Origin: Rubrivivax sp.
Lineage (GTDB): Bacteria; Pseudomonadota; Gammaproteobacteria; Burkholderiales; Burkholderiaceae_C
DNA length: 41,485 bases
Direction: 5' to 3'
Assembly: GCA_027489455.1 (NCBI GenBank)
Contig: JAIXZR010000238.1
Coordinates: 1-41,485, forward strand
Under the pieces are notes generated by a model. It had not been told where the DNA came from. It did not search any database and was given only the letters and a program-made list of their open reading frames with translations. Shown one piece after another: positions 17,497 to 25,342 of the stretch. The position numbers and the translations under genes were made by a program. Each line of letters begins with the position of its first letter. The first letter of the stretch is position 1.

Positions 17497-18777
17497 ATGC
17501 CCAGCACCATCGCCGTCGACAAAGTGCGCGTCGGCATGTTCGTCCACCTCGAAGGGGGTTGGCTGTCGCACCCGTTCCCGCGCTCGGCCTTCCGGATCGG
17601 CAACGAGGCGCAGCTGGCGACGCTGCGCAGCCTGGGCCTGAAGGAAGTGCGCTGGTCGCCGGAGAAGAGCGACCCGATCGACGACCCCGCGGCAACGCCT
17701 GCCACCCCCCCGCTGCCGCAAGCCGCCAGCGACGCCCCTGGGCAGGACACCGCCGCCACAGCCGCCCAGGAAGAGCGCCGCCGCGCCCTGAACGCCCAGC
17801 GCGAAGCCGTGCAGCGCTGCGAGCGCCAGTACGGCGAAGCCGCGCGCAGCTGGCGCGAAGCCACGGCCAGCCTGGGCACGCGGCCCGACGCCGCGCTGCA
17901 GTGCAGCCAGGCCCTGGCGCAGGGCATGCTGAACGAGCTGCTGGTGGAAGACGACATCGCCATCCGGCTGGTGAATGGCGCCGGCGGCGACCGCGCATCG
18001 GCCCACGCGCTCAACGTGTCGGTGATGGCGATGCTGATCGGCCGCGCGCTCAAGCTGTCCGAAGAGGAACTGCTGGACCTGGGCGTGGGCGCGCTGATGC
18101 ACGACATCGGCAAGCTCGACGTGCCCGACAGGTTGCGCCATATCGACGACCAGTTCACTGCCGCCGAAGTGGCGGGCTACCGCGACCACGTGGCGCGCGG
18201 CCTGGCGCAGGGCCAGCGGCTGGGGCTGTCGCCGGGGGCGCTGGCAGTCATCGCCCAGCACCACGAGCACGCCGACGGCAGCGGCTTCCCGCATAAGCTG
18301 CCCGCCGAGAAGATGACGGCGCCTGCGCGCATCGTGGCCATCGTCAACCGCTACGACAACCTCTGCAACCCGCCCGCCCGCGTGCACCCGCTGACGCCGC
18401 ACGAAGCCGTGTCGATGCTGTTCGCGCAGGGCCGCAACCGCTTCGACGCCGGGGTCCTGTCGGCCTTCATCCGCATGATGGGCGTGTACCCGGCGGGCTC
18501 GCTGGTGCAGCTCACCGACGACCGCTACGCGATGGTGGTGGGCGTCAATTCCTCGCGCCCGCTGAAGCCGCGCGTGCTGGTGCACGACCCGCGCGTGCCG
18601 CGCGCCGAGGCCCTGCTGGTGAACCTGGAAGACACGCCCGAGCTCGGCATCCGCCGCAGCCTGGTGGCCAGCAAGCTGCCGCCGGCGGCGCTGGAATACC
18701 TGGATCCGCGCCCGCGCGTGGCCTACTACTTCGAAGCCCTGGCAGCGCCCGCGCTGCGGCAGGCCGCGGCATCGTGA
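17497..18777 (+). CDS. HD-GYP domain c-di-GMP phosphodiesterase with DUF3391-like N-terminus
   Basis: HD-GYP proteins hydrolyse cyclic di-GMP to GMP. The 426-residue protein has an N-terminal DUF3391-like part (KVRVGMFVHLEGGWLSHPF) and a Pro/Ala/Gln-rich helical middle. The HD-GYP domain (about 160-340) has LMHDIGKLD (His202/Asp203) and HHEHADGSGFP (255-265). The third signature residue is Phe rather than Tyr (GFP for GYP); metal ligands look intact, so activity is likely. The C-terminal section resembles PilZ-like or other small domains but I cannot name it. ATG 17497 is chosen since MPSTIAVDKVRVGM is the usual family start. Its TGA overlaps the next gene's GTG. Confidence 0.92.
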   Translation: MPSTIAVDKVRVGMFVHLEGGWLSHPFPRSAFRIGNEAQLATLRSLGLKEVRWSPEKSDPIDDPAATPATPPLPQAASDAPGQDTAATAAQEERRRALNAQREAVQRCERQYGEAARSWREATASLGTRPDAALQCSQALAQGMLNELLVEDDIAIRLVNGAGGDRASAHALNVSVMAMLIGRALKLSEEELLDLGVGALMHDIGKLDVPDRLRHIDDQFTAAEVAGYRDHVARGLAQGQRLGLSPGALAVIAQHHEHADGSGFPHKLPAEKMTAPARIVAIVNRYDNLCNPPARVHPLTPHEAVSMLFAQGRNRFDAGVLSAFIRMMGVYPAGSLVQLTDDRYAMVVGVNSSRPLKPRVLVHDPRVPRAEALLVNLEDTPELGIRRSLVASKLPPAALEYLDPRPRVAYYFEALAAPALRQAAAS

Positions 18778-20948
18778 AGACGCCCGAGTCCAGCGCCAAC
18801 GCAGCCGCCCCGGCTGCGCCAGCGTCGGCCTCTGACGCCGCCGGCTGGCATGCGCTGCTGCGCGGCCTGCCGCACGCCGCCTGGCTGGTGGCGCTGGCCG
18901 ACCAGCGCGTGGTGGCCGCCAACGACAGCGCTGCGGCGCTGTTCGGCTGCAACGCCAGCGCGCTGGTGGGCGAATCGGCCCTGGCGCTGGCGGCGTCACC
19001 CGAGGACATGGCCTTCTGGGAAGCCTGCACCGCCGGCGAACGCGGCAGCCTTTTGTCGGACACCGTCGTGGCCACCGCCGACGGCCGCCAGCTGCACGCC
19101 AGCCGCAGCATCGGCATGGTCGGCGCCGACCATGCGCTGGTGATGCTGCGTGACCGCAGTTCCGAAGAGCGCGCCGAGCGCGAGCGCGAATCGCTGCTGT
19201 CGGAGCTGCAGGCCACGCTGGAAAGCACGGCTGACGGCATCCTGGTGACGGACCTGTTCGGTCGCATCCGAGCCTTCAACCGCCGCTTCGCGCAGATCTG
19301 GGGCCTGCCGCTGGACCTGCTGCAGCAGCAGGACGACCAGGCCGTGCATGCCTGGCTGGCCGAGCACGTGGTCGACAGCGCCGATTACCAGCAGCGCCTG
19401 GCCGCGCTGAGCCAGGCCACGCTGCTGCACGCCAGCGACCGCCTGCGCCTGCGCAGCGGCCAGGTGCTGGAGCGCGTGACGCGGCCGCTGTTCGACGACG
19501 GCCAGGCCAGCGGCCGGGTGTGGAGCTACCGCGACCTGACCGAGCGCATCGCCGCCGACCAGCGCATCGAGGCCCTGACCTACAGCGACGCGCTGACCGG
19601 CCTGCCCAACCGCCGCCGCCTGGGCCAGCGCTTTGGCGAGATCGCCGAGACGGCGCGGCATTCGAGCCGGCCCTTCGCGCTGCTGGTGGTGGACCTGGAC
19701 CACTTCCGCCAGATCAACGACAGCCTGGGCCACGACGTCGGCGACCGTGTGCTGCTGGACGTGGGCCAGCGCATGCAGGGCTGCCTGCGCGAACACGACC
19801 TGCTGGCGCGCATCGGCGGCGACCAGTTCGCGGTGCTGCTGTACCCCGCCGACGGCCCGGCCGCCGAAGCCAGCGCACGCCGCCTGCTGAACGTCGTGGC
19901 GCAGCCCTGCAGCGTGGACGGCGCGCAGTTCACGCTGACCTGCAGCATCGGCATGGCCCTCTTCCCCAGCCACGGCAGCAGCATCGACGACCTGGTGCGC
20001 CACGCCGAAGCCGCGATGCGCGGCGTGAAGCAGGCCGGGCGCGCCAACTTCCGGCTGCACCAGGCGCGCGCCGAAGGCGACCGCCGGTCCCACATGCGGC
20101 TGGACCACGCGATGCGCCAGGCGCTGGTGAGCAACCGCTTCCGCCTGCACTTCCAGCCCCAGGTGCGGCTGGCCGACGGTGCCATCGTCGGCGCCGAAGC
20201 CCTGCTGCGCTGGCGCGATCCGGAGCTGGGCGAAGTCGCCCCGGGCCGCTTCATCCCGGTGGCCGAAGACACCGGCTTCATCGTCCCGATCGGCGACTGG
20301 GTGCTGTCCCAGGCCGTGCGCCAGGCGGCGCTGTGGCACCAGCGCGGCCACGCCATGCCGGTGGCGGTGAACGTCTCGGCGCTGCAGTTCCAGCAGGCCC
20401 ACTTCGTCGACCGGGTGGCCAACGTGCTGGCCGTCAGCGGGCTGCCGCCGCACCTGCTGGAACTGGAACTGACCGAAAGCATCCTGGTGCACGACGCCGC
20501 CGACGCCCTGCTGCGGCTGGGCGCGCTGGCGCAGCTGGGCGTGAAGCTGTCGATCGACGACTTCGGCACCGGCTATTCGAGCCTGGCCTACCTGAAGCGC
20601 TTCCCGATCCACAAGCTCAAGATCGACCGCAGCTTCGTCAGCGGCCTGCCCACCGACGACAGCGACGCCGGCATCGTGCGCGCCATCCTGCAGATGTCGC
20701 AGGCCCTGGGCATGAAGGTCATCGCCGAGGGCGTGGAAACCGAAGGCCAGCGCCAGTTCCTGCTGGATGCGGGCTGCCATGAATTCCAGGGCTTCCTGTT
20801 TTCGCCCGGCGTGGACAGCCTGAGCTTCGAGCGCATGCTGGGCCCGCCGCGCCAGCCCGTGGGCCCCACCGGCGCCATCGGCCGCGACCGCGGCCGCAGC
20901 GAAGGCGACACCGGCCGCCAGCGCCGCATCCGCCTGGTGCGCAGCTGA
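18774..20948 (+). CDS. PAS-PAS-GGDEF-EAL protein, probable c-di-GMP phosphodiesterase
   Basis: A 724-residue signalling protein with two PAS-like domains (about 20-130 and 140-258), a GGDEF domain (about 265-430) and an EAL domain (about 440-690). The GGDEF signature is GGDQF (348-352), so cyclase activity is probably lost and the domain may serve as a GTP sensor. The EAL side is complete: EAL at 475-477, NVSALQF, ELTES, IDDFGTGYSS, KIDRSFV and EGVET. There is no transmembrane segment. The GTG start at 18774 overlaps the upstream stop (GTGA), coupling it to the HD-GYP gene. The C-terminal tail (about 690-724) is basic and disordered. Confidence 0.93.
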   Translation: MKTPESSANAAAPAAPASASDAAGWHALLRGLPHAAWLVALADQRVVAANDSAAALFGCNASALVGESALALAASPEDMAFWEACTAGERGSLLSDTVVATADGRQLHASRSIGMVGADHALVMLRDRSSEERAERERESLLSELQATLESTADGILVTDLFGRIRAFNRRFAQIWGLPLDLLQQQDDQAVHAWLAEHVVDSADYQQRLAALSQATLLHASDRLRLRSGQVLERVTRPLFDDGQASGRVWSYRDLTERIAADQRIEALTYSDALTGLPNRRRLGQRFGEIAETARHSSRPFALLVVDLDHFRQINDSLGHDVGDRVLLDVGQRMQGCLREHDLLARIGGDQFAVLLYPADGPAAEASARRLLNVVAQPCSVDGAQFTLTCSIGMALFPSHGSSIDDLVRHAEAAMRGVKQAGRANFRLHQARAEGDRRSHMRLDHAMRQALVSNRFRLHFQPQVRLADGAIVGAEALLRWRDPELGEVAPGRFIPVAEDTGFIVPIGDWVLSQAVRQAALWHQRGHAMPVAVNVSALQFQQAHFVDRVANVLAVSGLPPHLLELELTESILVHDAADALLRLGALAQLGVKLSIDDFGTGYSSLAYLKRFPIHKLKIDRSFVSGLPTDDSDAGIVRAILQMSQALGMKVIAEGVETEGQRQFLLDAGCHEFQGFLFSPGVDSLSFERMLGPPRQPVGPTGAIGRDRGRSEGDTGRQRRIRLVRS

Positions 20949-20956
20949 AGCCGGAC

Positions 20957-20980
20957 GCAGGGCGCCCGAAGGCGCTCTGC
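20957..20980 (+). terminator. Stem-loop after the EAL gene (no T-run)
   Basis: GCAGGGCGCC (20957-20966) and GGCGCTCTGC (20971-20980) form a 10-bp stem with one G-U pair and a CGAA loop, nine bases after the stop. No T-run follows, so termination is only a guess; it could instead protect the 3' end. Confidence 0.4.
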
Positions 20981-21046
20981 GCCCTGCCGATGGCCCGCCG
21001 GCCGCACAATCGCGGTTTTGCGCGTTAGCGCAGGGGCGGCAGGACC

Positions 21047-21349
21047 ATGATCTACAAGTTCAAGAGCCAGGCCACGGGCGACCTGATCATGCTCGGGCCG
21101 CAAGGCGACCAGCTGATGCAGCTGCTGGGCCGCGAGCCGGCAGCGCGCGGCATCATCGAAGTAGCCGCCATGCCGGCCGCGCTGGCCACGCTGGAACAGG
21201 CCATCGCGGCCGAGGCCGCGCGCGCCGCAGGCCGCGATGACGACACCCCGGCCGAACCCAGCGTCAGCCTGCGCCAGCGCCTGTGGCCGATGATGGACAT
21301 GCTGCGCCAGGCCCAGGCCGCCGGGCAGCCGGTGGTCTGGGGCGTGTAG
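21047..21349 (+). CDS. DUF1840 family protein
   Basis: A 100-residue cytosolic protein of unknown function that matches DUF1840. It begins MIYKFKSQATGDLIMLGPQGDQLMQLLGREPAARGIIEV and ends with a helix of SLRQRLWPMMDMLRQAQAAGQPVVWGV; both ends are typical. CACAAT at 21005-21010 may serve as a -10 element, and AGGA lies directly before the ATG at unusually short spacing. It leads a same-strand run with the PEBP and histidine-phosphatase genes, without obvious functional connection. Confidence 0.85.
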   Translation: MIYKFKSQATGDLIMLGPQGDQLMQLLGREPAARGIIEVAAMPAALATLEQAIAAEAARAAGRDDDTPAEPSVSLRQRLWPMMDMLRQAQAAGQPVVWGV

Positions 21350-21413
21350 GCCCGCCCCACGGACTGCACGCTGCGCGCCGCCAGACGACGAGAACCGCAA
21401 CGAGGAACCTGCC

Positions 21414-22061
21414 ATGAAGCTCTGGAGCAACAGCTGGACCAACGGGGACCGCATCCCCGCACGCTACGCCGCCGGCCGGCCCGACGGCCAGGGCGCCGCC
21501 ACCTTCAGCGACAACATCAATCCGCACCTGGCCTGGGACGAGCTGCCCGCGGGCACGCAATCGGTGGTGCTGATCTGCCACGATTTCGATGTACCCAGCC
21601 GCGGCGACGATGTCAACCAGCCCGGCCGTGAGGTGCCCGCCGACCTGCCGCGCGTGGACTTCTTCCACTGGGTGCTGGTGGACCTGCCGCCGCAGCCCAG
21701 CGAGATCGCCGAAGGCCAGCACAGCCGCGGTTTCACGCCGCGCGGCAAGCCCGGCCCCGAGCTCCCGGGCACCCCCGGCGGCGCCCGCCATGGCCTGAAC
21801 GACTACACCGGCTGGTTTGCCGGCCACGCCGAGATGGCAGGCCAGTACTTCGGCTACGACGGCCCGTTCCCGCCCTTCAACGATTCACTGGTGCACCACT
21901 ACGTCTTCACGCTGTACGCCGTGTCGGTGCCGCGGCTGGGGCTGGAAGGCAGCTTCACGGGCCAGCAAGTGCGCGAGAAGCTGGCCGGGCGGGTGCTGGG
22001 CGAAGCCACGTTCTCGGGCACCTACACGCTGAACCAGCGGCTGCTGGACGCCGGCATCTGA
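21414..22061 (+). CDS. YbhB/YbcL-like phosphatidylethanolamine-binding (PEBP) family protein
   Basis: A 215-residue protein of the PEBP/Raf-kinase-inhibitor-like family. Key stretches are NPHLAWDELPAGTQSVVLICHDFDVP, the DFFHWVLVDLPP block that lines the ligand pocket, and YFGYDGPFPPFNDSLVHHYVFTLYAV. It has no signal peptide, so it is cytosolic. Bacterial members have no settled substrate. GAGGAA lies seven bases before the ATG. The histidine-phosphatase gene begins 20 bases after its stop, so they are probably co-transcribed. Confidence 0.93.
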   Translation: MKLWSNSWTNGDRIPARYAAGRPDGQGAATFSDNINPHLAWDELPAGTQSVVLICHDFDVPSRGDDVNQPGREVPADLPRVDFFHWVLVDLPPQPSEIAEGQHSRGFTPRGKPGPELPGTPGGARHGLNDYTGWFAGHAEMAGQYFGYDGPFPPFNDSLVHHYVFTLYAVSVPRLGLEGSFTGQQVREKLAGRVLGEATFSGTYTLNQRLLDAGI

Positions 22062-22081
22062 TCGGTGCTGGCGGGCTGCCC

Positions 22082-22702
22082 GTGAGCCAGGTCACCCAGC
22101 TGATCGCGCTGCGCCATGGCGAAACCGCCTGGAACGCGGCCCAGCGCATCCAGGGCCAGATCGACGAGCCGCTGAACGACACCGGCCGCTGGCAGGCCGA
22201 GCGCCTGGCGCAGGCGCTGCTGGACGCCGGCGTACAGCACATCTACAGCAGTGATCTGCAGCGTGCGGCCGACACCGCGGCTGCCTTCGCGCGGGTGTCG
22301 GGGCTGCCGGTGACGCTGGACACGGCTTTGCGCGAGCGCCACTTCGGCGCCTGGCAAGGCCACGGCTATGACGCGCTGCTGACGCTGTGGCCCGACCAGG
22401 CCGCCGCCTGGCGCCGGCGCGACCCCGACTTCGCGCCCCCGGGCGGCGAGACGCTGGCCTGCTTCCATGCCCGCAGCGTGGCCGCCTGCCAGCAGCTGTG
22501 CGACCGCCACCCCGGCCAGGTGCTGGCGGTGTTCGCGCACGGCGGCGTGCTGGACTGCCTGTACCGCGCCGCCACGCACCAGCCGCTGCAGGCGCAGCGC
22601 AGCTGGGACACCGGCAACGCGCGCATCAACCGGCTGCTCTACACGGGCCAGGGCTTCACGCTGGTGGGCTGGAACGACGACGCGCACCTGCAAGGCGGCT
22701 GA
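22082..22702 (+). CDS. Histidine phosphatase family protein (phosphoglycerate mutase-like)
   Basis: A 206-residue branch-1 histidine phosphatase. ALRHGETAWNAAQRIQGQ supplies the catalytic His of the RHG motif, LRERHFGAWQG the proton-donor Glu region, and VFAHGGVLDCL the second catalytic His. Such proteins act as broad phosphatases or as GpmB/CobC-type enzymes; the sequence does not decide between them. It starts at GTG (22082) directly before the conserved strand. The stop codon lies in a palindrome shared with the convergent dgkA gene. Confidence 0.92.
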   Translation: MSQVTQLIALRHGETAWNAAQRIQGQIDEPLNDTGRWQAERLAQALLDAGVQHIYSSDLQRAADTAAAFARVSGLPVTLDTALRERHFGAWQGHGYDALLTLWPDQAAAWRRRDPDFAPPGGETLACFHARSVAACQQLCDRHPGQVLAVFAHGGVLDCLYRAATHQPLQAQRSWDTGNARINRLLYTGQGFTLVGWNDDAHLQGG

Positions 22703-22721
22703 GGCCGCCGCCGGGCCTCAG
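22699..22721. terminator. Symmetric hairpin spanning the two convergent stop codons
   Basis: CTGAGGCC (22699-22706) and GGCCTCAG (22714-22721) are perfect inverted repeats with a seven-base loop. Each arm contains one gene's TGA: that of the histidine phosphatase on + and that of dgkA on -. No T-run on either side, so bidirectional termination is only possible, not shown. Confidence 0.45.
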
Positions 22722-23146
22722 GGCCAGAACACCACCGCCCAGGTCGCAGCGCACAGCAGCAGCGCCAGCATCACGGCGGCGCTGCCCAGGTCCTTGGCGC
22801 GGCCGAGCAGCGGGTGGTGATCGGCCGAGATCGCATCGGCCAGGGCTTCGATGGCCGAATTCAACAGCTCCACCAGCCACACCAGCACGATCGACGCCGT
22901 CAGCGCCAGCGCCTGCCAGCGCGTCGGCGCCAGCACCCAGGCCAGCAGCAGCATCGGCAGGCCCAGGGCCAGCTCCTGCCGGAAGGCGGCCTCGTGGCGC
23001 ATCGCTGAGCGCAGGCCGGCCCAGGAATAGCCCGCCGCACGCCAGACGCGCTGCAGGCCGCCGCGGCTCTTGAAGGGCGAAGCCGGCTCGGCGGCGGTCG
23101 TGGGCTCGGGCGCGGGCGGCGGGGGGCGGCTGTCGGTGGGCTTCAT
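22718..23146 (-). CDS. dgkA: Diacylglycerol kinase (DgkA, membrane type)
   Basis: DgkA phosphorylates diacylglycerol to phosphatidic acid in the inner membrane, recycling lipid left over from headgroup transfers. The 142-residue protein has a Pro-rich N-terminal extension of about 25 residues, then SRGGLQRVWRAAGYSWAGLRSAMRHEAAFRQEL and three membrane helices, with the catalytic/ATP region VELLNSAIEALADAIS and the following KDLGSAAV. The ATG overlaps the sensor-kinase stop by one base (TGATG), coupling it to the regulator-kinase pair. Placement opposite eptA makes sense because phosphoethanolamine transfer from PE releases diacylglycerol. Confidence 0.95.
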   Translation of the reverse strand: MKPTDSRPPPPAPEPTTAAEPASPFKSRGGLQRVWRAAGYSWAGLRSAMRHEAAFRQELALGLPMLLLAWVLAPTRWQALALTASIVLVWLVELLNSAIEALADAISADHHPLLGRAKDLGSAAVMLALLLCAATWAVVFWP

Positions 23147-24564
23147 CAGGGCTGGGGCGGGGTGTCGGCCCACGTCGGGCCAGAGGAGGGCGCCAGTGCG
23201 GCGGGCGGCGCCGGGGCCAGGCTGAGCTCGACGACGAAGCCCGGGCCGCCGGCCGGCAGCCGCACCCGCCCGCCGTGGGCGCGGGCCACGCGGTCGGCCA
23301 GCATCAGGCCCAGGCCGGTGGTGCCTTCGTAGGCTTCCTCGTCCAGCGCACGCTGCAGGCGCGCCCGCTCGGCCTCGGGCACGCCGGGGCCGTCGTCCTG
23401 CAGGCGCAGCGTCTGTGCGGCGGGCTGGGTCACCTGCACCGCGCGGGCGCCGTGGCGCAGGCTGTTGTCCAGCAGGTTGGCCAGCGCGGCGGCCAGCAGG
23501 TCGGCATCGGCCTGCAGCGGTGGCCGGGCGCCGCTGCGCTGCGACGCGGCTTCGGCGTCCTGCCAGGCCACCTGCAGCCCGGCCGCAGGCAGGCGTGCCA
23601 GCAGGGCGCCCAGGTCCACGGGCACACGGTCCAGCGCCGTGCCAGCGCGGAACATGCCCAGCAGCGCCGCCACCACGCCCTGCAGCCGGCCGGCGGCTTC
23701 ACGCACGCGCTGCAGGCGCGTCGCCAGCGGGGGCGGTGCGTCGCGCAGCGCCAGCGCCAGCTGGGCGTCGATGCCCGCCAGCGGCGTGCGCAGCGCATGC
23801 GCGGCGTGGGCCGAGAACGCCCGCTCGTTGCCCAGCCGCAGCGCCAGCCGGGCCATCAGGTCGTCGACGGCGTGGTGCACCGGCACCAGCTCCCGGCGTT
23901 GCGGCGGGCCCAGGCGCACGGTGGCCTGGGTGTCCAGATCCAGCGCGTCCAGCCGGGCCGACAGGGCCTGCAGAGGCCGCAGCTCGGCCCGCACGCGCGC
24001 GCGCAGCCACAACTGGCCCAGCAGGCCCATCGCCACCGCCGCCAGCGCCGCCGAGAGCGCGACATCGGCCCGCGCCTCGCCACGCTCGGCGCGCGTCTGC
24101 GCCGTGTAGAGCATGCGGCCGCCGCGCGCCGGGCCGGGCTCGGCGCCAGGGCGGCCCTGGCCCTGCGCGCCCGGCAGCGCCAGGCCATACAGGCGCCAGC
24201 GGTCCTGGTTGCTGAAGCCCGCCGCCGGGGTGCGGTGCCAGGGCGTGGGTGGTGCCAGCTGCGAGCGCAGCAGCAGCCGCCCGTCCGCCGACACCAGCTG
24301 CCAGGCAAAGTTCTCCGGCGAGCGCCCGGCGAAGGCCGCTTCCTCGCCTTCGCCCTGCGCAGCATCGGCCGGCAGCGCCAGCGTGGCCATGAGCGTGGCC
24401 GACGACATCAGGCCTTCGTCCAGCAGCTCGTCGACTTCCGACACCGCGGCCAGCCACACGGCCGCGCCCACGGCCAGCCCCCACAGCCCGGCCCAGCCCA
24501 GCAGCGCGCGCGCCAGCCGGCCAGATATCGAAGGGAGCTGCGGATCCGAGCCGAGGGACGCCAT
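23146..24564 (-). CDS. Sensor histidine kinase (QseC/PmrB-like)
   Basis: An inner-membrane sensor kinase of 472 residues. TM1 spans about 19-40 and TM2 about 170-190, enclosing a periplasmic loop of about 125 residues without an obvious metal-binding acidic motif. The dimerisation helix carries His256 in AAHALRTPLAGI; ATPase motifs are NLLDNSLRHGA, DDGPGVP and TTGLGLMLA. The start ATG 24564 follows the response-regulator stop by one base, so the pair is one operon with dgkA behind it. By analogy to QseC and PmrB systems it would control lipid A modification genes; the signal is not readable from sequence. Confidence 0.93.
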   Translation of the reverse strand: MASLGSDPQLPSISGRLARALLGWAGLWGLAVGAAVWLAAVSEVDELLDEGLMSSATLMATLALPADAAQGEGEEAAFAGRSPENFAWQLVSADGRLLLRSQLAPPTPWHRTPAAGFSNQDRWRLYGLALPGAQGQGRPGAEPGPARGGRMLYTAQTRAERGEARADVALSAALAAVAMGLLGQLWLRARVRAELRPLQALSARLDALDLDTQATVRLGPPQRRELVPVHHAVDDLMARLALRLGNERAFSAHAAHALRTPLAGIDAQLALALRDAPPPLATRLQRVREAAGRLQGVVAALLGMFRAGTALDRVPVDLGALLARLPAAGLQVAWQDAEAASQRSGARPPLQADADLLAAALANLLDNSLRHGARAVQVTQPAAQTLRLQDDGPGVPEAERARLQRALDEEAYEGTTGLGLMLADRVARAHGGRVRLPAGGPGFVVELSLAPAPPAALAPSSGPTWADTPPQP

Positions 24565-24565
24565 C

Positions 24566-25240
24566 TCAGACCACCTGCACGCGATAGCCCAGGCCGCGCA
24601 CGGTCTCGATGCAGTCGCGCCCGAGCTTGCGGCGCAGCGCCGAGACATGCACTTCCAGCGCGTTGCTGGCCAGTTCGCTCTCGAAGCCCAGCACCAGGTG
24701 CTCGATCTCGTCCTTGGGCACGATGCGCCCGGCGCGCAGCACCAGCGCTTCCAGCACCGACCATTCCCGCGCCGTCAGCGCCAGCGCCTGGCGGCCGGCC
24801 AGCACCTGGCGGGCGGTGAGATCGACGACCACGCCGCTGTCCGCACCCGCGGCCTGCAGCCGGCGCAGCGCGGCGCCGCCGCCGGCCATGCGCCGGCCCA
24901 GCGCGCGCAAGCGTGCGGCCAGCTCTTCGGGGGCGAAGGGCTTGACGAGGTAATCGTCGGCGCCCGCATCCAGGCCTTCGACGCGGTGCTGCAGCCGGTC
25001 GCGCGCCGTCAGCATCAAGGCCGGCGTGAGATCGCCCTTGCCGCGGCGTGCGCGCAGCCAGTCCAGGCCGGATCCGTCCGGCAGCTGCCAATCCACCAGC
25101 AGCGCGTCGAAGGGCTCGCCGTGGTGCGCGGCGGCGGCGTGCAGGCTCGCGCACCAGTCGACGACGTGGCCTTCGGCACGCAGGTATTCACACAGGCTGT
25201 CGCCCAGCAGGGCGTCGTCTTCCAGCAGCAGCAGGCGCAT
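24566..25240 (-). CDS. OmpR-family response regulator (QseB/PmrA-like)
   Basis: The 224-residue regulator has a receiver domain with acidic pocket LLLEDD, phospho-acceptor Asp50 in LLVDWQLPDG and conserved Lys in DDYLVKPF. A winged-helix domain follows, with LTAREWSVLEALVLRAGRIVPKDEIE, the recognition region ALEVHVSALRRKLG and C-terminal VRGLGYRVQ. On its strand a -10 (TACGGT, complement of 25283-25288) lies upstream, with a PmrA-box-like repeat covering the -35 position. No clear ribosome site precedes the ATG. It is divergent from eptA and heads the kinase-dgkA operon. Confidence 0.93.
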   Translation of the reverse strand: MRLLLLEDDALLGDSLCEYLRAEGHVVDWCASLHAAAAHHGEPFDALLVDWQLPDGSGLDWLRARRGKGDLTPALMLTARDRLQHRVEGLDAGADDYLVKPFAPEELAARLRALGRRMAGGGAALRRLQAAGADSGVVVDLTARQVLAGRQALALTAREWSVLEALVLRAGRIVPKDEIEHLVLGFESELASNALEVHVSALRRKLGRDCIETVRGLGYRVQVV

Positions 25241-25299
25241 GGGGGGGCGGTCGGGGATCCGTTGAAGGCAGGGCAGGCGCGCACCGTATCACCAAGCGG

Positions 25300-25316
25300 C
25301 TTCAGGTGGGCTTCAT
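25300..25316. promoter_or_regulatory. PmrA/QseB-box-like direct repeat between the regulator gene and eptA
   Basis: CTTCAG-GTGGG-CTTCAT is a hexamer direct repeat with 11-base period, the same layout as the PmrA box (YTTAAK-N5-YTTAAK) with C in place of one A. It lies in the 102-base divergent gap and covers the -35 position of a regulator promoter whose -10 reads TACGGT on the minus strand (25288-25283). eptA starts 27-45 bases away on the other side. Autoregulation plus control of eptA is inferred. Confidence 0.5.
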
Positions 25317-25342
25317 CTGCCGGCGGCCTCATCGCCGCCAAT

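Noticed and set aside
24113..25342. Extension of the eptA frame 410 codons upstream, antisense to the sensor kinase and regulator
   Set aside because: The upstream part has no domain and overlaps two well-supported genes; the EptA family begins at the ATG near 25343.
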